From Paraktedonobacter sp035294465 (GTDB lineage: Bacteria; Chloroflexota; Ktedonobacteria; Ktedonobacterales; Ktedonobacteraceae), in NCBI GenBank assembly GCA_035294465.1, contig DATGKW010000073.1, forward strand, positions 1-37,026: 37,026 nucleotides of DNA, written 5' to 3'. Of this stretch, positions 1 through 8,744 are shown in pieces; position 1 is the stretch's first letter; the number at the start of each line of letters is the position of its first letter. The notes under the pieces were generated by a model, which was not told the origin of the DNA, ran no database searches, and worked only from the letters and a program-made list of their open reading frames with translations. Both the position numbers and the translations under genes were made by a program.

Positions 1-584
1 AGCCAGCCAATTGCCCGCTCTCCGTCGAGGAGCAGGTAAATACTCAGCACTGCTACGATAATTACACTCAATATAAAGTCGGCGATCCCGGTAAGCAGTG
101 GTAGGGCACCACCCACAATGCCTGTAGCCTGCTGCTCAACCAGTTGCCCCAGATTGCTCAATTGCTGGGAGGTGATCCCAAAACGCTGGAAATACCTTGT
201 AATCGCCGCCAGTTGCTTCGGGTCGGTTAGCAATTTCTGGATATTCGCGGCTAGTCCGGCGACCTGGCTGATAGATGTGCTGACAATCGCGTAAAAAAGC
301 AGGCTGATGCCGCTAAGCACGACTAGATAAACAATGATAACTGCCAGCAGACGCGGCATAAAACGCTGCAAAAACTTCACAGCTGGAGCCAGAGCGAAGG
401 CCAGCAGCGCAGCAACCACTATAACCAGCAAAGAGCGAACGATATAGCTGGCGGCCCAGATAACCAGACCCCCCAGAACCAGCCACGCCAGAATAGCAAT
501 GGGAATATCGCGCCGCCTGGCCCATTTTGTCGCGTGCTGCATTTCCCGATCCGCCCGGCTGCTGTGAAAGCGAGTACTATTCAT
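1..584 (-). CDS. AI-2E family transporter, N-terminal part (runs off window)
   Basis: An open frame runs from an ATG at 584 leftward off the window edge, giving 194 codons with no stop. The protein starts with a short basic, hydrophilic stretch. Two close hydrophobic helices follow (about residues 28-48 and 50-66), then a third (about 79-101), a charged amphipathic stretch, and another helix near 165-187 that ends in YLLLDGER. This layout, two N-terminal helices plus a helical soluble loop and a late SIYLLLDGER-like segment, is typical of the AI-2E (PF01594) permease family, whose members are usually 350-400 residues, so about half is visible. The family includes the E. coli TqsA-type autoinducer exporter, but most members have no proven substrate. 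There is no strong Shine-Dalgarno ahead of the ATG. The substrate here is unknown. Confidence 0.75.
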   Translation of the reverse strand, partial: MNSTRFHSSRADREMQHATKWARRRDIPIAILAWLVLGGLVIWAASYIVRSLLVIVVAALLAFALAPAVKFLQRFMPRLLAVIIVYLVVLSGISLLFYAIVSTSISQVAGLAANIQKLLTDPKQLAAITRYFQRFGITSQQLSNLGQLVEQQATGIVGGALPLLTGIADFILSVIIVAVLSIYLLLDGERAIGW

Positions 585-916
585 AAATTGGGACCCTGTC
601 TGTCCACTAAAGGAAGTTCTAACAAATTCGCGCTACTCTTATATATACGTGGCCTCAAGGTTCTTTGATTACAAAGATCACAAAAATTGGGCTTATCTCT
701 CTTCTTTAGTGCAGGGAATGAAGAATTGCTCCTTGTGAGATTCTATCATGATGCTATCACAAAAGAAAGGCAGCCAGAAGATCGCCAGCAGGCTTTTTGA
801 TGAATACCAAAAGGTAGATAAGCGTTGCACAATGGAGCGAAAGGCGATGTTTACGACGAGGTAAAAATGAAAAGAGAGTCGCGATGGAGTGGCAGCAACA
901 ACCTTCAAAATAAGAA
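585..916. other. Intergenic region without a gene
   Basis: These 332 bases lie between the AI-2E permease start and the 3' end of the tRNA. A TA-rich stretch (TATATATAAG read on the minus strand, around 638-648) could be a -10 element for the permease, but the matching -35 is poor. No terminator hairpin was found after the tRNA. The short frames here have no ribosome binding site and one overlaps the tRNA, so no gene is called. Confidence 0.4.
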
Positions 917-987
917 CTGGAGTGCAGGGATTCGAACCCCGATTGGCCGATCCAGAGTCGGCAGTCCTACCGTTGAACGACACTCCA
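917..987 (-). tRNA. tRNA-Gln (anticodon CTG)
   Basis: The minus strand folds into a full cloverleaf. The acceptor stem TGGAGTG pairs with CACTCCA, followed by discriminator base G, as is usual for glutamine tRNAs. The D-arm contains GGTAGGAC, the anticodon stem GCCGA/TCGGC encloses the loop CTCTGGA, and the T-arm carries GGTTCGAATCC. The loop places CTG at the anticodon, reading CAG. The 3' CCA is not encoded. It stands alone, with its own promoter just upstream. Confidence 0.95.
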
Positions 988-1005
988 ATGCGACCGGTGG
1001 AATGT

Positions 1006-1035
1006 ATAATACTGTATCCACGAACAGGTTGTCAA
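1006..1035 (-). promoter_or_regulatory. Sigma70-type promoter of tRNA-Gln
   Basis: Reading the minus strand, a perfect -35 TTGACA (1035-1030) is followed after 18 bases by TATTAT (1011-1006). Initiation would fall about 10 bases before the mature tRNA 5' end at 987. The near-consensus hexamers and the distance to the tRNA make this the likely promoter. Confidence 0.75.
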
Positions 1036-1145
1036 CCCTTTTTTTTGTAGGCCGTTCTTCGCAAACTGCGGGCAAGTCACAAAGGTTTGCCTGTTCTACA
1101 GTCTGCTTCCCCACCACGTTCGCAAGCGCACGCCTATTCTACGCA

Positions 1146-1184
1146 TTGCATGGAACGATGTGCGAAGCGCATTGTTCCATGCAA
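1146..1184 (-). terminator. Long hairpin after the lipoprotein gene
   Basis: TTGCATGGAAC at the left end and GTTCCATGCAA at the right end form an 11-bp perfect outer stem. It continues inward with one mismatch and a bulge through ATG/CAT and GCG/CGC. It begins 30 bases past the stop of the minus-strand lipoprotein gene. No T-tract follows on that strand, so it may be a U-less terminator or an RNA-stabilising hairpin. Confidence 0.5.
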
Positions 1185-1213
1185 CACTTTCAATCTTTGC
1201 GCGGCAATCCTAC

Positions 1214-1840
1214 CTAATCCGTAAACGTGAAGGACTGGAGCATGATCTGGAAGACGATGTTTGCCTGGTTCCAGGTCGCCGTAGGGCCATAATAAACGAT
1301 CTCATAGGTTTTAGTACTTGGGGAGTTAGCCGGGTGATTATCCACCAGAAGTACCAGTGTTCCCGGTGTATTCGCCTCAGCAGCAAGGTCGCCGGTTGCG
1401 CTCTTCTGCACCCAGCTCTCGCCTCCCACTGTAGCGGTTGGAGCAATAGTCGCCGATTTAGCATTTGATAACAAGGATTTTTCAAAGCTGGCCAGTGATG
1501 TCTGGGCTATCGTGCTCGCTCCAGCAATGCCATTCGGATCGGCAATGCTAACAATTGTCATGGTATCCTGGGTTGCTGGATCGGCGAAAGAGACATCATC
1601 GCCAGAGCCACCTTTCTGTACTCCCTGCGGATAATCAATCGTAAAAGTAGCGCCCTTGTATGTTTGCATTGTCGCTGTCGGCGCTGTTGGTGAAGGTGTT
1701 GGAGTAGGAGCAGACGTCGGCGTCGGGGTAGCAGAGCCTGTGCCCCCAATACCCGAGCAGGCGGTCAGGAGCATCACCAGCAGGAGCATACCCGCGCTCA
1801 GAGCGATTCGTTGGATTACATGTTTTTGCAAAGTTACCAT
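1214..1840 (-). CDS. Secreted lipoprotein with Thr/Pro linker, function unknown
   Basis: The 208-residue product begins with a basic N-terminus and a hydrophobic stretch (about residues 12-25) ending in a clean lipobox, LTAC, with the acylated cysteine at 28. Processing by Lgt and signal peptidase II would anchor it on the outer face of the membrane. Residues 35-55 are a Thr/Pro/Ala-rich tether. The rest (57-208) is a folded domain that opens with a TIDYP-like strand and ends in a hydrophobic helix plus SFTFTD. The fold hints at PsbP/LpqN-like lipoprotein domains, but this is only a pattern resemblance. A GGAGGG lies 12 bases before the ATG. It is a single gene, transcribed away from mdh. Confidence 0.8.
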   Translation of the reverse strand: MVTLQKHVIQRIALSAGMLLLVMLLTACSGIGGTGSATPTPTSAPTPTPSPTAPTATMQTYKGATFTIDYPQGVQKGGSGDDVSFADPATQDTMTIVSIADPNGIAGASTIAQTSLASFEKSLLSNAKSATIAPTATVGGESWVQKSATGDLAAEANTPGTLVLLVDNHPANSPSTKTYEIVYYGPTATWNQANIVFQIMLQSFTFTD

Positions 1841-2154
1841 TGTTGAACTCTACCCTCCATAACGGTTGTTTAAGCTGTGCATTGTAAATCCAGGCATCGA
1901 GGTGCCTGCGTATTACATCAACGTTACGGAAACCTATTTCTAAAGCCTTCGCCTTTCCACAGGTTTCATCCTGACGTGGCTTGGAGCCACAAAATACAAA
2001 CGAATGAAACTGTAGCAGGCCACATAGGGACCGGACGTATGACTCTAATTGCCATAGAGACTGTCTGCGGCATACAATACTTGCGGGATGACTTTCGATT
2101 CCACGGCGAAAAATCTTCGCCTCGATTTCATAGACGAAAAGAGAGGATAAACTC
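1841..2154. promoter_or_regulatory. Divergent intergenic region between lipoprotein and mdh
   Basis: About 314 bases separate two divergently transcribed genes, so both promoters should lie here. On the minus strand TACAAT (1886-1881) is a plausible -10 for the lipoprotein gene. A 6-bp inverted repeat CAGGCA/TGCCTG with a 6-base centre (1891-1908) sits just upstream of it and could be an operator. No convincing -35 was found, and no clear promoter for mdh. Frames crossing this region lack ribosome binding sites. Confidence 0.3.
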
Positions 2155-3081
2155 ATGCGCAGTAAAATAACCGTGATCGGAGCAGGTTTTGTGGGCAGCA
2201 CGCTTGTCCAGCGGCTGGCAGAGCGCGACTACGCCGATGTAGTCATGTTCGATATCATACCCAATATGCCGCAGGGCAAGGCTCTGGACATTCTGGAGGC
2301 TGGTCCAGTGCTTGGCTACGATTCGCTGGTAACAGGTACCAACGATTATGCTGATACCATAAATTCCGATATCGTGGTGATTACTTCCGGCTTCCCGCGC
2401 AAACCGGGGATGTCACGCGACGACCTGGTCAAGAAGAACCAGGAGATCATCACTGAGGTAACTGAGCAGGTGGTGAAATATTCCCCCAACTGCATCATCA
2501 TCATGGTCACGAACCCACTGGACGCAATGGCTCAGTTAGCTCTTCATGTCAGCGGCTTTCCACGCGAGCGCGTCATTGGCCAGGCCGGTGTGCTCGATAC
2601 CGCGCGCTTCCGCACTTTTATCGCGCAAGAAGTAGGCGTCTCGGTACGCGATGTCCAGGCATACGTGCTAGGTGGGCACGGCGATACTATGGTGCCGCTC
2701 TCCCGCATGTGTACCGTAGCCGGAGTGCCCATCTCGCAGCTCATCCCCGCCGAACGCATTGAGCAGATCGTGCAGAGAACGCGCGACGGCGGGGCCGAGA
2801 TCGTCAAACTTCTCGGCACTGGCAGCGCCTACTTTGCGCCCTCCGCTTCTGTCCTGCAAATGGTCGATGCCATCATGCTCGACAAGAAAATGATCATGCC
2901 CTGTACAGTCTATCTCCAGGGTGAATACGGTATTAACAACCTCTTTATGGGCGTACCGGTCAAACTCGGCGCCAGAGGCATGGAAGAGATCATCCAGGTT
3001 GAACTGAACGAGAGCGAGCAGGCCGCGCTGAAGAAATCAGCCGCCGCAGTTGCAGAACTGATCAAAGTAATGGGAATTTAG
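2155..3081 (+). CDS. mdh: Malate dehydrogenase (LDH-like type)
   Basis: This 308-residue enzyme interconverts malate and oxaloacetate with NAD in the cytosolic TCA cycle. The N-terminal Rossmann fold shows GAGFVGST (residues 9-16) and the NAD-binding Asp33. The loop PRKPGMSRDDL (81-91) carries the paired arginines R82 and R88, which mark malate rather than lactate specificity. D148 and R151 in LDTARFR and the proton-relay H175 in GGHGDT complete the active site. Length matches the LDH-like bacterial MDH group (about 310). A GAGAGGA ribosome binding site precedes the ATG. It stands alone and is followed by a strong hairpin. Confidence 0.97.
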   Translation: MRSKITVIGAGFVGSTLVQRLAERDYADVVMFDIIPNMPQGKALDILEAGPVLGYDSLVTGTNDYADTINSDIVVITSGFPRKPGMSRDDLVKKNQEIITEVTEQVVKYSPNCIIIMVTNPLDAMAQLALHVSGFPRERVIGQAGVLDTARFRTFIAQEVGVSVRDVQAYVLGGHGDTMVPLSRMCTVAGVPISQLIPAERIEQIVQRTRDGGAEIVKLLGTGSAYFAPSASVLQMVDAIMLDKKMIMPCTVYLQGEYGINNLFMGVPVKLGARGMEEIIQVELNESEQAALKKSAAAVAELIKVMGI

Positions 3082-3087
3082 CGCATT

Positions 3088-3135
3088 TTCCGCAAAGAGG
3101 CACGCTATCCCATTTCCGCGCGCCTCTTTGCGGAA
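3088..3135 (+). terminator. Terminator-like hairpin after mdh
   Basis: A perfect 14-bp stem, TTCCGCAAAGAGGC paired with GCCTCTTTGCGGAA, encloses a 20-base loop and starts 7 bases after the mdh stop. The downstream bases are GGAAATAC rather than a T-run. Confidence 0.65.
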
Positions 3136-3244
3136 GGAAATACATCGCCTGCCCTACGATATACTGGATCTGATCCGGCTGATTGCAGGATAGTGAAGGA
3201 GAAAAAGCATAGCGCTGAGAAGCAATGATGGACATGCTATTCTC

Positions 3245-3670
3245 TCACCATCCCAGATTCCCCAGGTTTCCCATACTTCTTCTGCGCGAAGGAAAACGCC
3301 CAAAGCCTCTTCTGCGAATGGCTCTCAGCGCTAGCGAGATAATCGCAACAACAAAGATCGCAATAAAGATCAGCATGGCTACAATAGAACTGGCTAACCC
3401 AAGCTTGCCACCGACTGTAAACTCCGTTGGAAAAACGCCCGATTGTGCCCACTGTAACACAATACTTGATCCAACGACCCCCATAATGGAGAAAGCAAAG
3501 CCAATCGAGGAAAGCACAATAGCGACAATATGCATGGCGTTACTCTGCCGCTGCCCTTCAAAGGGTTGTATCTTCTGCTGCCCAGCCTCATAACTTTCCG
3601 TGTAATCTGCCCGATACGCGCTCTGCCCTGACTGTCCTTGTGCTTCCTGCTCAAATTCCTGCATGCTCAT
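3245..3670 (-). CDS. Small membrane protein, two TM helices, unknown function
   Basis: The 141-residue product has a polar, Gln/Glu-rich N-terminal tail (1-45) and two hydrophobic helices (about 46-70 and 90-113). It ends in a basic Arg/Phe/Gly-rich tail (RRRGFGRFPSRRR). The positive tail should stay in the cytoplasm, giving a hairpin topology with both ends inside. An AAAGGGA lies ahead of the ATG at 3670; a second ATG two codons later is an alternative. No family was recognised. It is convergent with mdh and shares no operon with rsmI. Confidence 0.7.
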   Translation of the reverse strand: MSMQEFEQEAQGQSGQSAYRADYTESYEAGQQKIQPFEGQRQSNAMHIVAIVLSSIGFAFSIMGVVGSSIVLQWAQSGVFPTEFTVGGKLGLASSIVAMLIFIAIFVVAIISLALRAIRRRGFGRFPSRRRSMGNLGNLGW

Positions 3671-3892
3671 GCTATTGTTCCCTTTTTATAGTAGATGTTT
3701 AAAATGACTGCGTTCTCTCTGCTTCTTTACCCGATGATCTATACGGTTCTACGTTTCTGCTACACTACCTGTTGCATCGTAAGGCCGGAAAACGCGGATC
3801 GTTCTGGAGGCGCTCAACAAGCCGCTGAACAACGTGCTCATGATGTGTTCACATAGACCCTCCCTTTGCTTTCAAGTGAAGTTATAATACAA

Positions 3893-4585
3893 CTACAATT
3901 GCTTCATTGTACCATGTCCCTCACTTGCTCCCGCAATTACCACAATATACTCTCCCCTTACCTTCTCCTGACTCACTTCCGCCAGCAACTCGGAGAGCCT
4001 GCCGCGTTTGACCGACTCGAACATTTTGGTCAGTTCGCAGGCCAGAGCGGCATCGCGGTCGCCGAAGACGGCGAGAGCATCGCTCAAGAAGGCTTCAAGG
4101 CGATAGGGGCTTTCGTAGAAGATGAGAGTATGGGGGGAGTGCTGATCGATTTCGAGGAAGCGGCGGCGCGCGCCGGGCTTGCGAGGCGGGAAACCGCGAA
4201 AGGTGAAGCTGTGGACCGCCAGGCCGGAGAGCACCAGAGCCATAACAAAGGCTGTCGGGCCGGGAATCATTGTGACCTCGATCCCGGCCGCGATAGCCCG
4301 ACGTACAAGCGTGAAGCCTGGATCGGCGATGCCCGGCGTACCCGCGTCCGTGACCAGCGCGACCGAGTTGCCCTGCTTGAGCAGAGCTTCAATGCGCTGG
4401 CCCGCCTGCTCCTCGTTGTGCTCGTGAAAAGCGATCTGTGGCTTGGAGATCTCAAAATGTTTGAGCAGCAAACCGGTTTTGCGCGTGTCCTCGCTGGCAA
4501 CATAATCAACTTCGCGCAGGGTAGCAAGCGCGCGCAAGGTGATGTCCTGTAAGTTTCCAATCGGCGTAGCAACTAAATAGAGCAT
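3893..4585 (-). CDS. rsmI: 16S rRNA (cytidine-1402-2'-O)-methyltransferase RsmI
   Basis: RsmI 2'-O-methylates C1402 in the ribosomal P site using S-adenosylmethionine. Diagnostic motifs of this tetrapyrrole-methylase-fold family are clear: LVATPIGNLQDIT at the N-terminus, VASEDTRKTG, TDAGTPGIADPG and IPGPTA, then FRGFPPRK and FYESPYRL. From the ATG at 4585 the protein is 230 residues, shorter than the roughly 280 of many homologues, so the C-terminal extension is reduced. The frame is open further upstream to 4687 but that part crosses a strong hairpin, so the start is at 4585 (GGGGGA upstream) or an in-frame ATG at 4600. Confidence 0.93.
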   Translation of the reverse strand: MLYLVATPIGNLQDITLRALATLREVDYVASEDTRKTGLLLKHFEISKPQIAFHEHNEEQAGQRIEALLKQGNSVALVTDAGTPGIADPGFTLVRRAIAAGIEVTMIPGPTAFVMALVLSGLAVHSFTFRGFPPRKPGARRRFLEIDQHSPHTLIFYESPYRLEAFLSDALAVFGDRDAALACELTKMFESVKRGRLSELLAEVSQEKVRGEYIVVIAGASEGHGTMKQL

Positions 4586-4615
4586 GTCTTTTTCCCCCAT
4601 CCAGACCTTTTTGCA

Positions 4616-4650
4616 AATGGAGCGACGCGGTCTGACCGCGTCGCTCCATT
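4616..4650 (-). terminator. Perfect 17-bp inverted repeat between acyl-CoA ligase and rsmI
   Basis: The sequence from 4616 to 4632 is the exact reverse complement of 4634-4650, with one central base. It lies 30 bases downstream of the ligase stop and just upstream of the rsmI start. In RNA it forms a very stable GC-rich hairpin. The lack of a T-run means its role could be termination, RNA processing or protection. Confidence 0.55.
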
Positions 4651-4679
4651 CACTCTGACCTGCTGTAGCGATGCTCTCG

Positions 4680-6260
4680 CTATTCATTGTTACGAGCGCG
4701 TACAGCAGGCAGCCTCTCCAGCAGTTCAGGTCGCTTGACCTTGAGGGTATGCGTGCGCGGAAAATCCTGTTCAGGCCAGATGGTGAAGCCTCGCACCTGC
4801 TGATGCGAGGCCAGTTGCTTATTCGCCTGCTGGACGGCAGCCTTCGCCTGGGCGCGATCTTCCATCAACAATACGGCATGCACCGTCGTCTCATGACCAT
4901 TCTCGGCCAGGCCGATTACGACTGCATCCTTGACTGCTGGCTGAGCCAATAGAACATTCTCAACGTCTTCTGGATACACATTCAGGCCATTGGGCAGCAC
5001 AATCAGATTTTTCTTACGCCCCTTGATGTAAAGGAAGCCGCGCTCATCCTCATAGCCCAGATCCCCGGTATGATACCAGCCGTCCTTAAAGGCCGCCTGC
5101 GTTGCTTCGGGGTTCTTCCAATAACCCTGCGCCACATTCGGACCATGCACCAGAATCTCGCCATCTTCGGCAATACGCACCTGCACACCTGGAAGCGGCC
5201 TGCCAACTGATTCGGTAACATGCTCGCGGTATGGCGTGACGGAGATAACCGGAGAGCACTCGGTTGCACCATAGCCCTGCATTACGCGGAATCCCATGTT
5301 CTCCCAGCGTTCGGCCAGCCTGGGCGGCAGGTACGCACCTCCACTCACGAAGAAACGGAAATGGCCGCCAAAACGTTTATGGACGCTGCTAAAGAGCAAG
5401 CGCCTCCAGGCAAAAGGCAAGTGCGCGGCCACACGCTGGAGCAGCTCAAAGGCTCTCTCTTTCTTCTGGCGCCGTACCTCGCGCTCAATACCATTCATAA
5501 AAAGCTGCAGGGCCTGGGGCACAAGCACCATGCAGGTAACTTGCTGTGAACTCAATAGCCGCAACAGAGTATCCGGGACCAGCGAACGCGCGTAAGCCAC
5601 GCTCGCGCCATTACAAATAATTGCTACCTCAATCGTGGTTTCAAACATATGACTGAGTGGGAGGATGGAGAGGGCGCGATCACCCGAATGGATATCTACC
5701 ACTTTCAAGGCCGCCACGGCATTGCTGGCAATATTATTATGGCTGAGCATCACGCCTTTGGGCTGACCGGTCGTACCAGAGGTGAATACGAGTTCGGCCA
5801 GGTCGTTTTCCCATACCTGCGGCAGGCAGCCAGCATCAAACACGTCTTCCGGTAACTGTTCAATATCGATCAGGGGCAAAGGAGGTTCTTTTACCTCTTG
5901 ATACTGCTTTGGGCTTGTAATCAGCGCTTTCGCTTCGGTTATCGAGGCAATTCTGATGAGAAAATCCTCTTTTGTGTTCACATCCAGCGGAACTACCACA
6001 GCTCCAACCAGCAAGGTAGCCAGGTACGCGACTATCCAGTTAATCCGGCTAGCCGACCAGATCAGGATACGATCTCCCTTTTCGATCTTTTGCCCCTGGA
6101 GATATCCGGCGAATTGCTGCACACGCTGCTGGAGATCCGTGTAAGTCAGGGTTGTCATGCCCCCTTTGACGCCACCTGCCTCTTCGGACGGTTCGAGCAA
6201 GACAATCTGCTCAGGGAAGCGCTTCACTGCGCTTGCAAATATGTCATTGATTGTGTCCAC
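4680..6260 (-). CDS. AMP-dependent synthetase/ligase (long-chain acyl-CoA synthetase type)
   Basis: This adenylate-forming enzyme activates a carboxylic acid, probably a fatty acid, to acyl-AMP and then to the CoA thioester. Motifs in order are FTSGTTGQPKG (P-loop, residues about 159-169), LPLSHMFE, GYGATECSP, YHTGDLGY, IKGRKKNLIVLPNGLNVYPE and a C-terminal K within TLKVKRPE for the catalytic lysine. The GTG at 6260 is chosen because AGGAAGAG lies ideally before it and the protein then starts at the usual point of the family (526 residues). An ATG at 6443 would add 61 residues that do not resemble the family. The exact substrate cannot be read from the sequence. Confidence 0.88.
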   Translation of the reverse strand: MDTINDIFASAVKRFPEQIVLLEPSEEAGGVKGGMTTLTYTDLQQRVQQFAGYLQGQKIEKGDRILIWSASRINWIVAYLATLLVGAVVVPLDVNTKEDFLIRIASITEAKALITSPKQYQEVKEPPLPLIDIEQLPEDVFDAGCLPQVWENDLAELVFTSGTTGQPKGVMLSHNNIASNAVAALKVVDIHSGDRALSILPLSHMFETTIEVAIICNGASVAYARSLVPDTLLRLLSSQQVTCMVLVPQALQLFMNGIEREVRRQKKERAFELLQRVAAHLPFAWRRLLFSSVHKRFGGHFRFFVSGGAYLPPRLAERWENMGFRVMQGYGATECSPVISVTPYREHVTESVGRPLPGVQVRIAEDGEILVHGPNVAQGYWKNPEATQAAFKDGWYHTGDLGYEDERGFLYIKGRKKNLIVLPNGLNVYPEDVENVLLAQPAVKDAVVIGLAENGHETTVHAVLLMEDRAQAKAAVQQANKQLASHQQVRGFTIWPEQDFPRTHTLKVKRPELLERLPAVRARNNE

Positions 6261-6610
6261 GTATCTCTCTTCCTGTGGAACTTGGTCAGGAGCTACGCTC
6301 TCCCAACTATGTACAAATGAGAAGAAGGCCACATGGTTATTACTACGTACTTTATAACACTGTTCATAGGCACTGTGAAGAGCCTTCTTAACCTCCTCGA
6401 AGGCTGATAGAACGAGGACAAAAACACGGGAAGAGGCGCGCAAACGCCGCCGGACAGACAGAATGACGCAGAGGAAAAGCCGACCCGGCTAGCCCATCTG
6501 GCTGAAAGCAGTCGTATCCAGAAGCAGATACAATCCAGATATCCCGACTTAAGTCTATATTTTCGTATAGAAGCGGTACTATGGGCGTTGAAGCAGAACC
6601 AACAACCAGC

Positions 6611-7645
6611 CTATTCCTCGGCAGGGCGAATGTCGATCTTCTTGAAGAGTATCTCGATCAGGTTGCGATCCTCTGGATTGCTCAAGCGCAGGTCAGTGCG
6701 GCCCAGGGGAGTGATCAGGGTGCCATCAGAGCCAACCAGGCCGGCACTGCGAATAGCATAAGGATTGCCTCCCAGCCAGCGCACAGGCTCTAGCAGCGTG
6801 CCAAGCGGAATAGAGATCAGGAGAAATTTTCCACGCAAATCCTCACCCAGATCCGCCAGGCGCAGAATCAGCATCTCTCCCTCCTGAGTAATACTGCCCT
6901 CCAGCGAGCCGGCCCGTAAATCGATGCTGACCTGCTCGTTCGGGCGCGACAGCATTTCCGCCCGGCGCAACGTACGACCACGTGTGCCACTGCTGGAACC
7001 AACGAGCGTCGAGTAGGAAAGCGTCGCCTTATCTTCCGGCATTGTCCCGGCGGAGGTCGCGTAAAGGCTGGCGACCTCAACAAGATCGCGCAGCGCTCGC
7101 TGGCGCAGGGTGCCCTGCATAATATAGCGACTCATCTGCATGGCCTGTTGAAGCAGCGAACGCGCCCAGGCATCTTTGTCGCTCTGGTCACGGTGGGCCT
7201 GACGCAGCAACGCCCTGGCTTCTCCGATCAAAAGCTGGCAGAGGAAGACCAGCAGGCGGGGCGAGGTGGTAGCAAAGTGAGAAGAAGAAGGGAGGCGTAA
7301 CGTCGTTGTTGTTGGCCTGGTCTCGCCAGACAGCGCAACGCGGAGCGCATCGTACGTTTCCAGGTAGGCATGGTGACAAACGGGACATCCAAGCAGATGA
7401 AACAGCAGCGGCGCGTAGCGAGTTGCGACCATTGAATCGTGCTGTAAAAGTCCCAGAACAAAATCAGGAATTTGTGGATAAAACTTCACATGATAATCCA
7501 TGCCTGGAAGACTCACATCCTCGCCAACGGGTATCTGATCAGGATATGCCGTCTGCTGCTTGCTCACTAGAAGCTGATAGAGCCACCGTGCCAGCGGCGC
7601 GTTTTGTTCCTGCGGATTGGGTGTTCCCACAAATTGATCGCTCAT
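6611..7645 (-). CDS. Zinc-finger-like (HxxxCxxC) protein, putative anti-sigma-type partner
   Basis: The 344-residue product carries HLLGCPVC (H83, C87, C90), matching the HxxxCxxC signature of zinc-binding anti-sigma (ZAS) domains. It is followed by a helical region rich in Leu/Arg and a beta-rich C-terminal domain (about 235-335). No transmembrane helix is visible, so if it is an anti-sigma factor it is a soluble one. It starts 22 bases after the stop of the sigma-like gene with a good GGAGG site, so the two are almost certainly co-transcribed. That gene order is the normal one for extracytoplasmic-function sigma/anti-sigma pairs. The function is inferred from motif and context only. Confidence 0.6.
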   Translation of the reverse strand: MSDQFVGTPNPQEQNAPLARWLYQLLVSKQQTAYPDQIPVGEDVSLPGMDYHVKFYPQIPDFVLGLLQHDSMVATRYAPLLFHLLGCPVCHHAYLETYDALRVALSGETRPTTTTLRLPSSSHFATTSPRLLVFLCQLLIGEARALLRQAHRDQSDKDAWARSLLQQAMQMSRYIMQGTLRQRALRDLVEVASLYATSAGTMPEDKATLSYSTLVGSSSGTRGRTLRRAEMLSRPNEQVSIDLRAGSLEGSITQEGEMLILRLADLGEDLRGKFLLISIPLGTLLEPVRWLGGNPYAIRSAGLVGSDGTLITPLGRTDLRLSNPEDRNLIEILFKKIDIRPAEE

Positions 7646-7667
7646 AGAAGTCCTCCAGAGTATCTGC

Positions 7668-8570
7668 TTACTCTTCTTCGTAGAAGCGCGTTAACTGCTT
7701 CTGCTGGGCAGGAGTAAGATAGACTACTTCTTCTCCATGCCAGTCAAGTAAGCCTGCTTTTGCCAGATGTTGAAGACCCGTTTGCACCTCCCTTAAGGAA
7801 AGATCTTCCTGCGTCAGGGTCTGTAGAGGGACCGCGATCCTCTCGATCCCACTGGATTGTGCTCCATACTCTGTTAAACGTACAGCCATCATCACTGCCA
7901 AATTCGCGCTACTTTTCTGTAGACAAAGGCGCAACTTTTTGTGGGCATGGTCTTTATGCTGGCTGAAATGAGCTATCGGCTGCTCGCTCGCTGGATCAAG
8001 GGGAAGCTCGGCGCGTATGCTCCGGGCTAGCTCGCCTGCTCCCAGTTCCTCCAGCTCTTGGAGAACCGCCTGTAACTGGCGCGGCGCGACACAAAGGGCT
8101 TCAATACATTTTTTCAAGATTGTGCGCAGCTCCTCTTGAGAAACAACCTCCAGCACGGCCTCCTCAGGATTGGCGAAAGGAATATCGCCCCAGAACGGCT
8201 CGACAAGAGAATTCAAAGGATCGTTTTCTTCTTCCGGATTATTCTGCGCCTCCATTTCGCTGGTGGTGCTCATGGGCAAACGGCGGCGGCGCAGGCGATC
8301 GATCGCCTTGTTCTGCACCATACGATTCAAAAATGCATAGAATTGCACGTTACTCAGCCCATCTAGAGCCGTTGCTGGCGCGTGATCGCCACCACCCAGA
8401 AGTTGAATGCGGACGAGATATTCAATCACATGTCCAACTACCTGGTCCATCTCAAACGCGTCAAAAGCCAGTTGCCCCAGATATCGCTGGGCGCGATTCT
8501 GGAGATAGCTGCAAAGAGCTGGATAGCTCTCTTCCAGGCGATATCGAAGATCATGAGCTGAAAACGGCAT
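7668..8570 (-). CDS. Divergent sigma-factor-like protein
   Basis: A segment reading FYAFLNRMVQNKAIDRLRRR (about residues 90-109 from the far start at 8609) resembles sigma-70 region 2, where a WL/FL-x-x-I/M-x-x-N-x-x-ID-x-x-RRR pattern is typical. The middle is acidic and helical. The C-terminus ends in a winged-helix-like stretch (LSLREVQTGLQHLAKAGLLDWHGEEVVYLT) rather than a textbook region 4. Start choice is uncertain: ATG at 8570 has GGAGGG 11 bases upstream, and TTG at 8609 has GGAGGG 3 bases upstream and adds 13 residues. It is followed after 22 bases by the HxxxCxxC protein. It may be an ECF-derived regulator or simply a DNA-binding protein with a region-2-like helix. Confidence 0.55.
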   Translation of the reverse strand: MPFSAHDLRYRLEESYPALCSYLQNRAQRYLGQLAFDAFEMDQVVGHVIEYLVRIQLLGGGDHAPATALDGLSNVQFYAFLNRMVQNKAIDRLRRRRLPMSTTSEMEAQNNPEEENDPLNSLVEPFWGDIPFANPEEAVLEVVSQEELRTILKKCIEALCVAPRQLQAVLQELEELGAGELARSIRAELPLDPASEQPIAHFSQHKDHAHKKLRLCLQKSSANLAVMMAVRLTEYGAQSSGIERIAVPLQTLTQEDLSLREVQTGLQHLAKAGLLDWHGEEVVYLTPAQQKQLTRFYEEE

Positions 8571-8744
8571 TTCTTTAAAGGCCCTCCGCGTACTCTTCCT
8601 TTCTTCCAACCGCCCTCCATTTCTGCTACTTATTGTAACATGCTGATCTCTCTCTGACTATCGAGCATATGGGTAGAAAGAGAAAGCATTCCAAAAAACA
8701 TAGAATCTCTCTTCTTAGAATACAAAGTGTTTCTCTTCTACTGA

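Noticed and set aside
693..1217. Several overlapping frames around the tRNA
   Set aside because: They run through the tRNA gene and its promoter and are not coding.
3866..4552. Plus-strand frame of 228 codons across rsmI
   Set aside because: It lies antisense to rsmI, whose motifs are unmistakable, and has no ribosome binding site.
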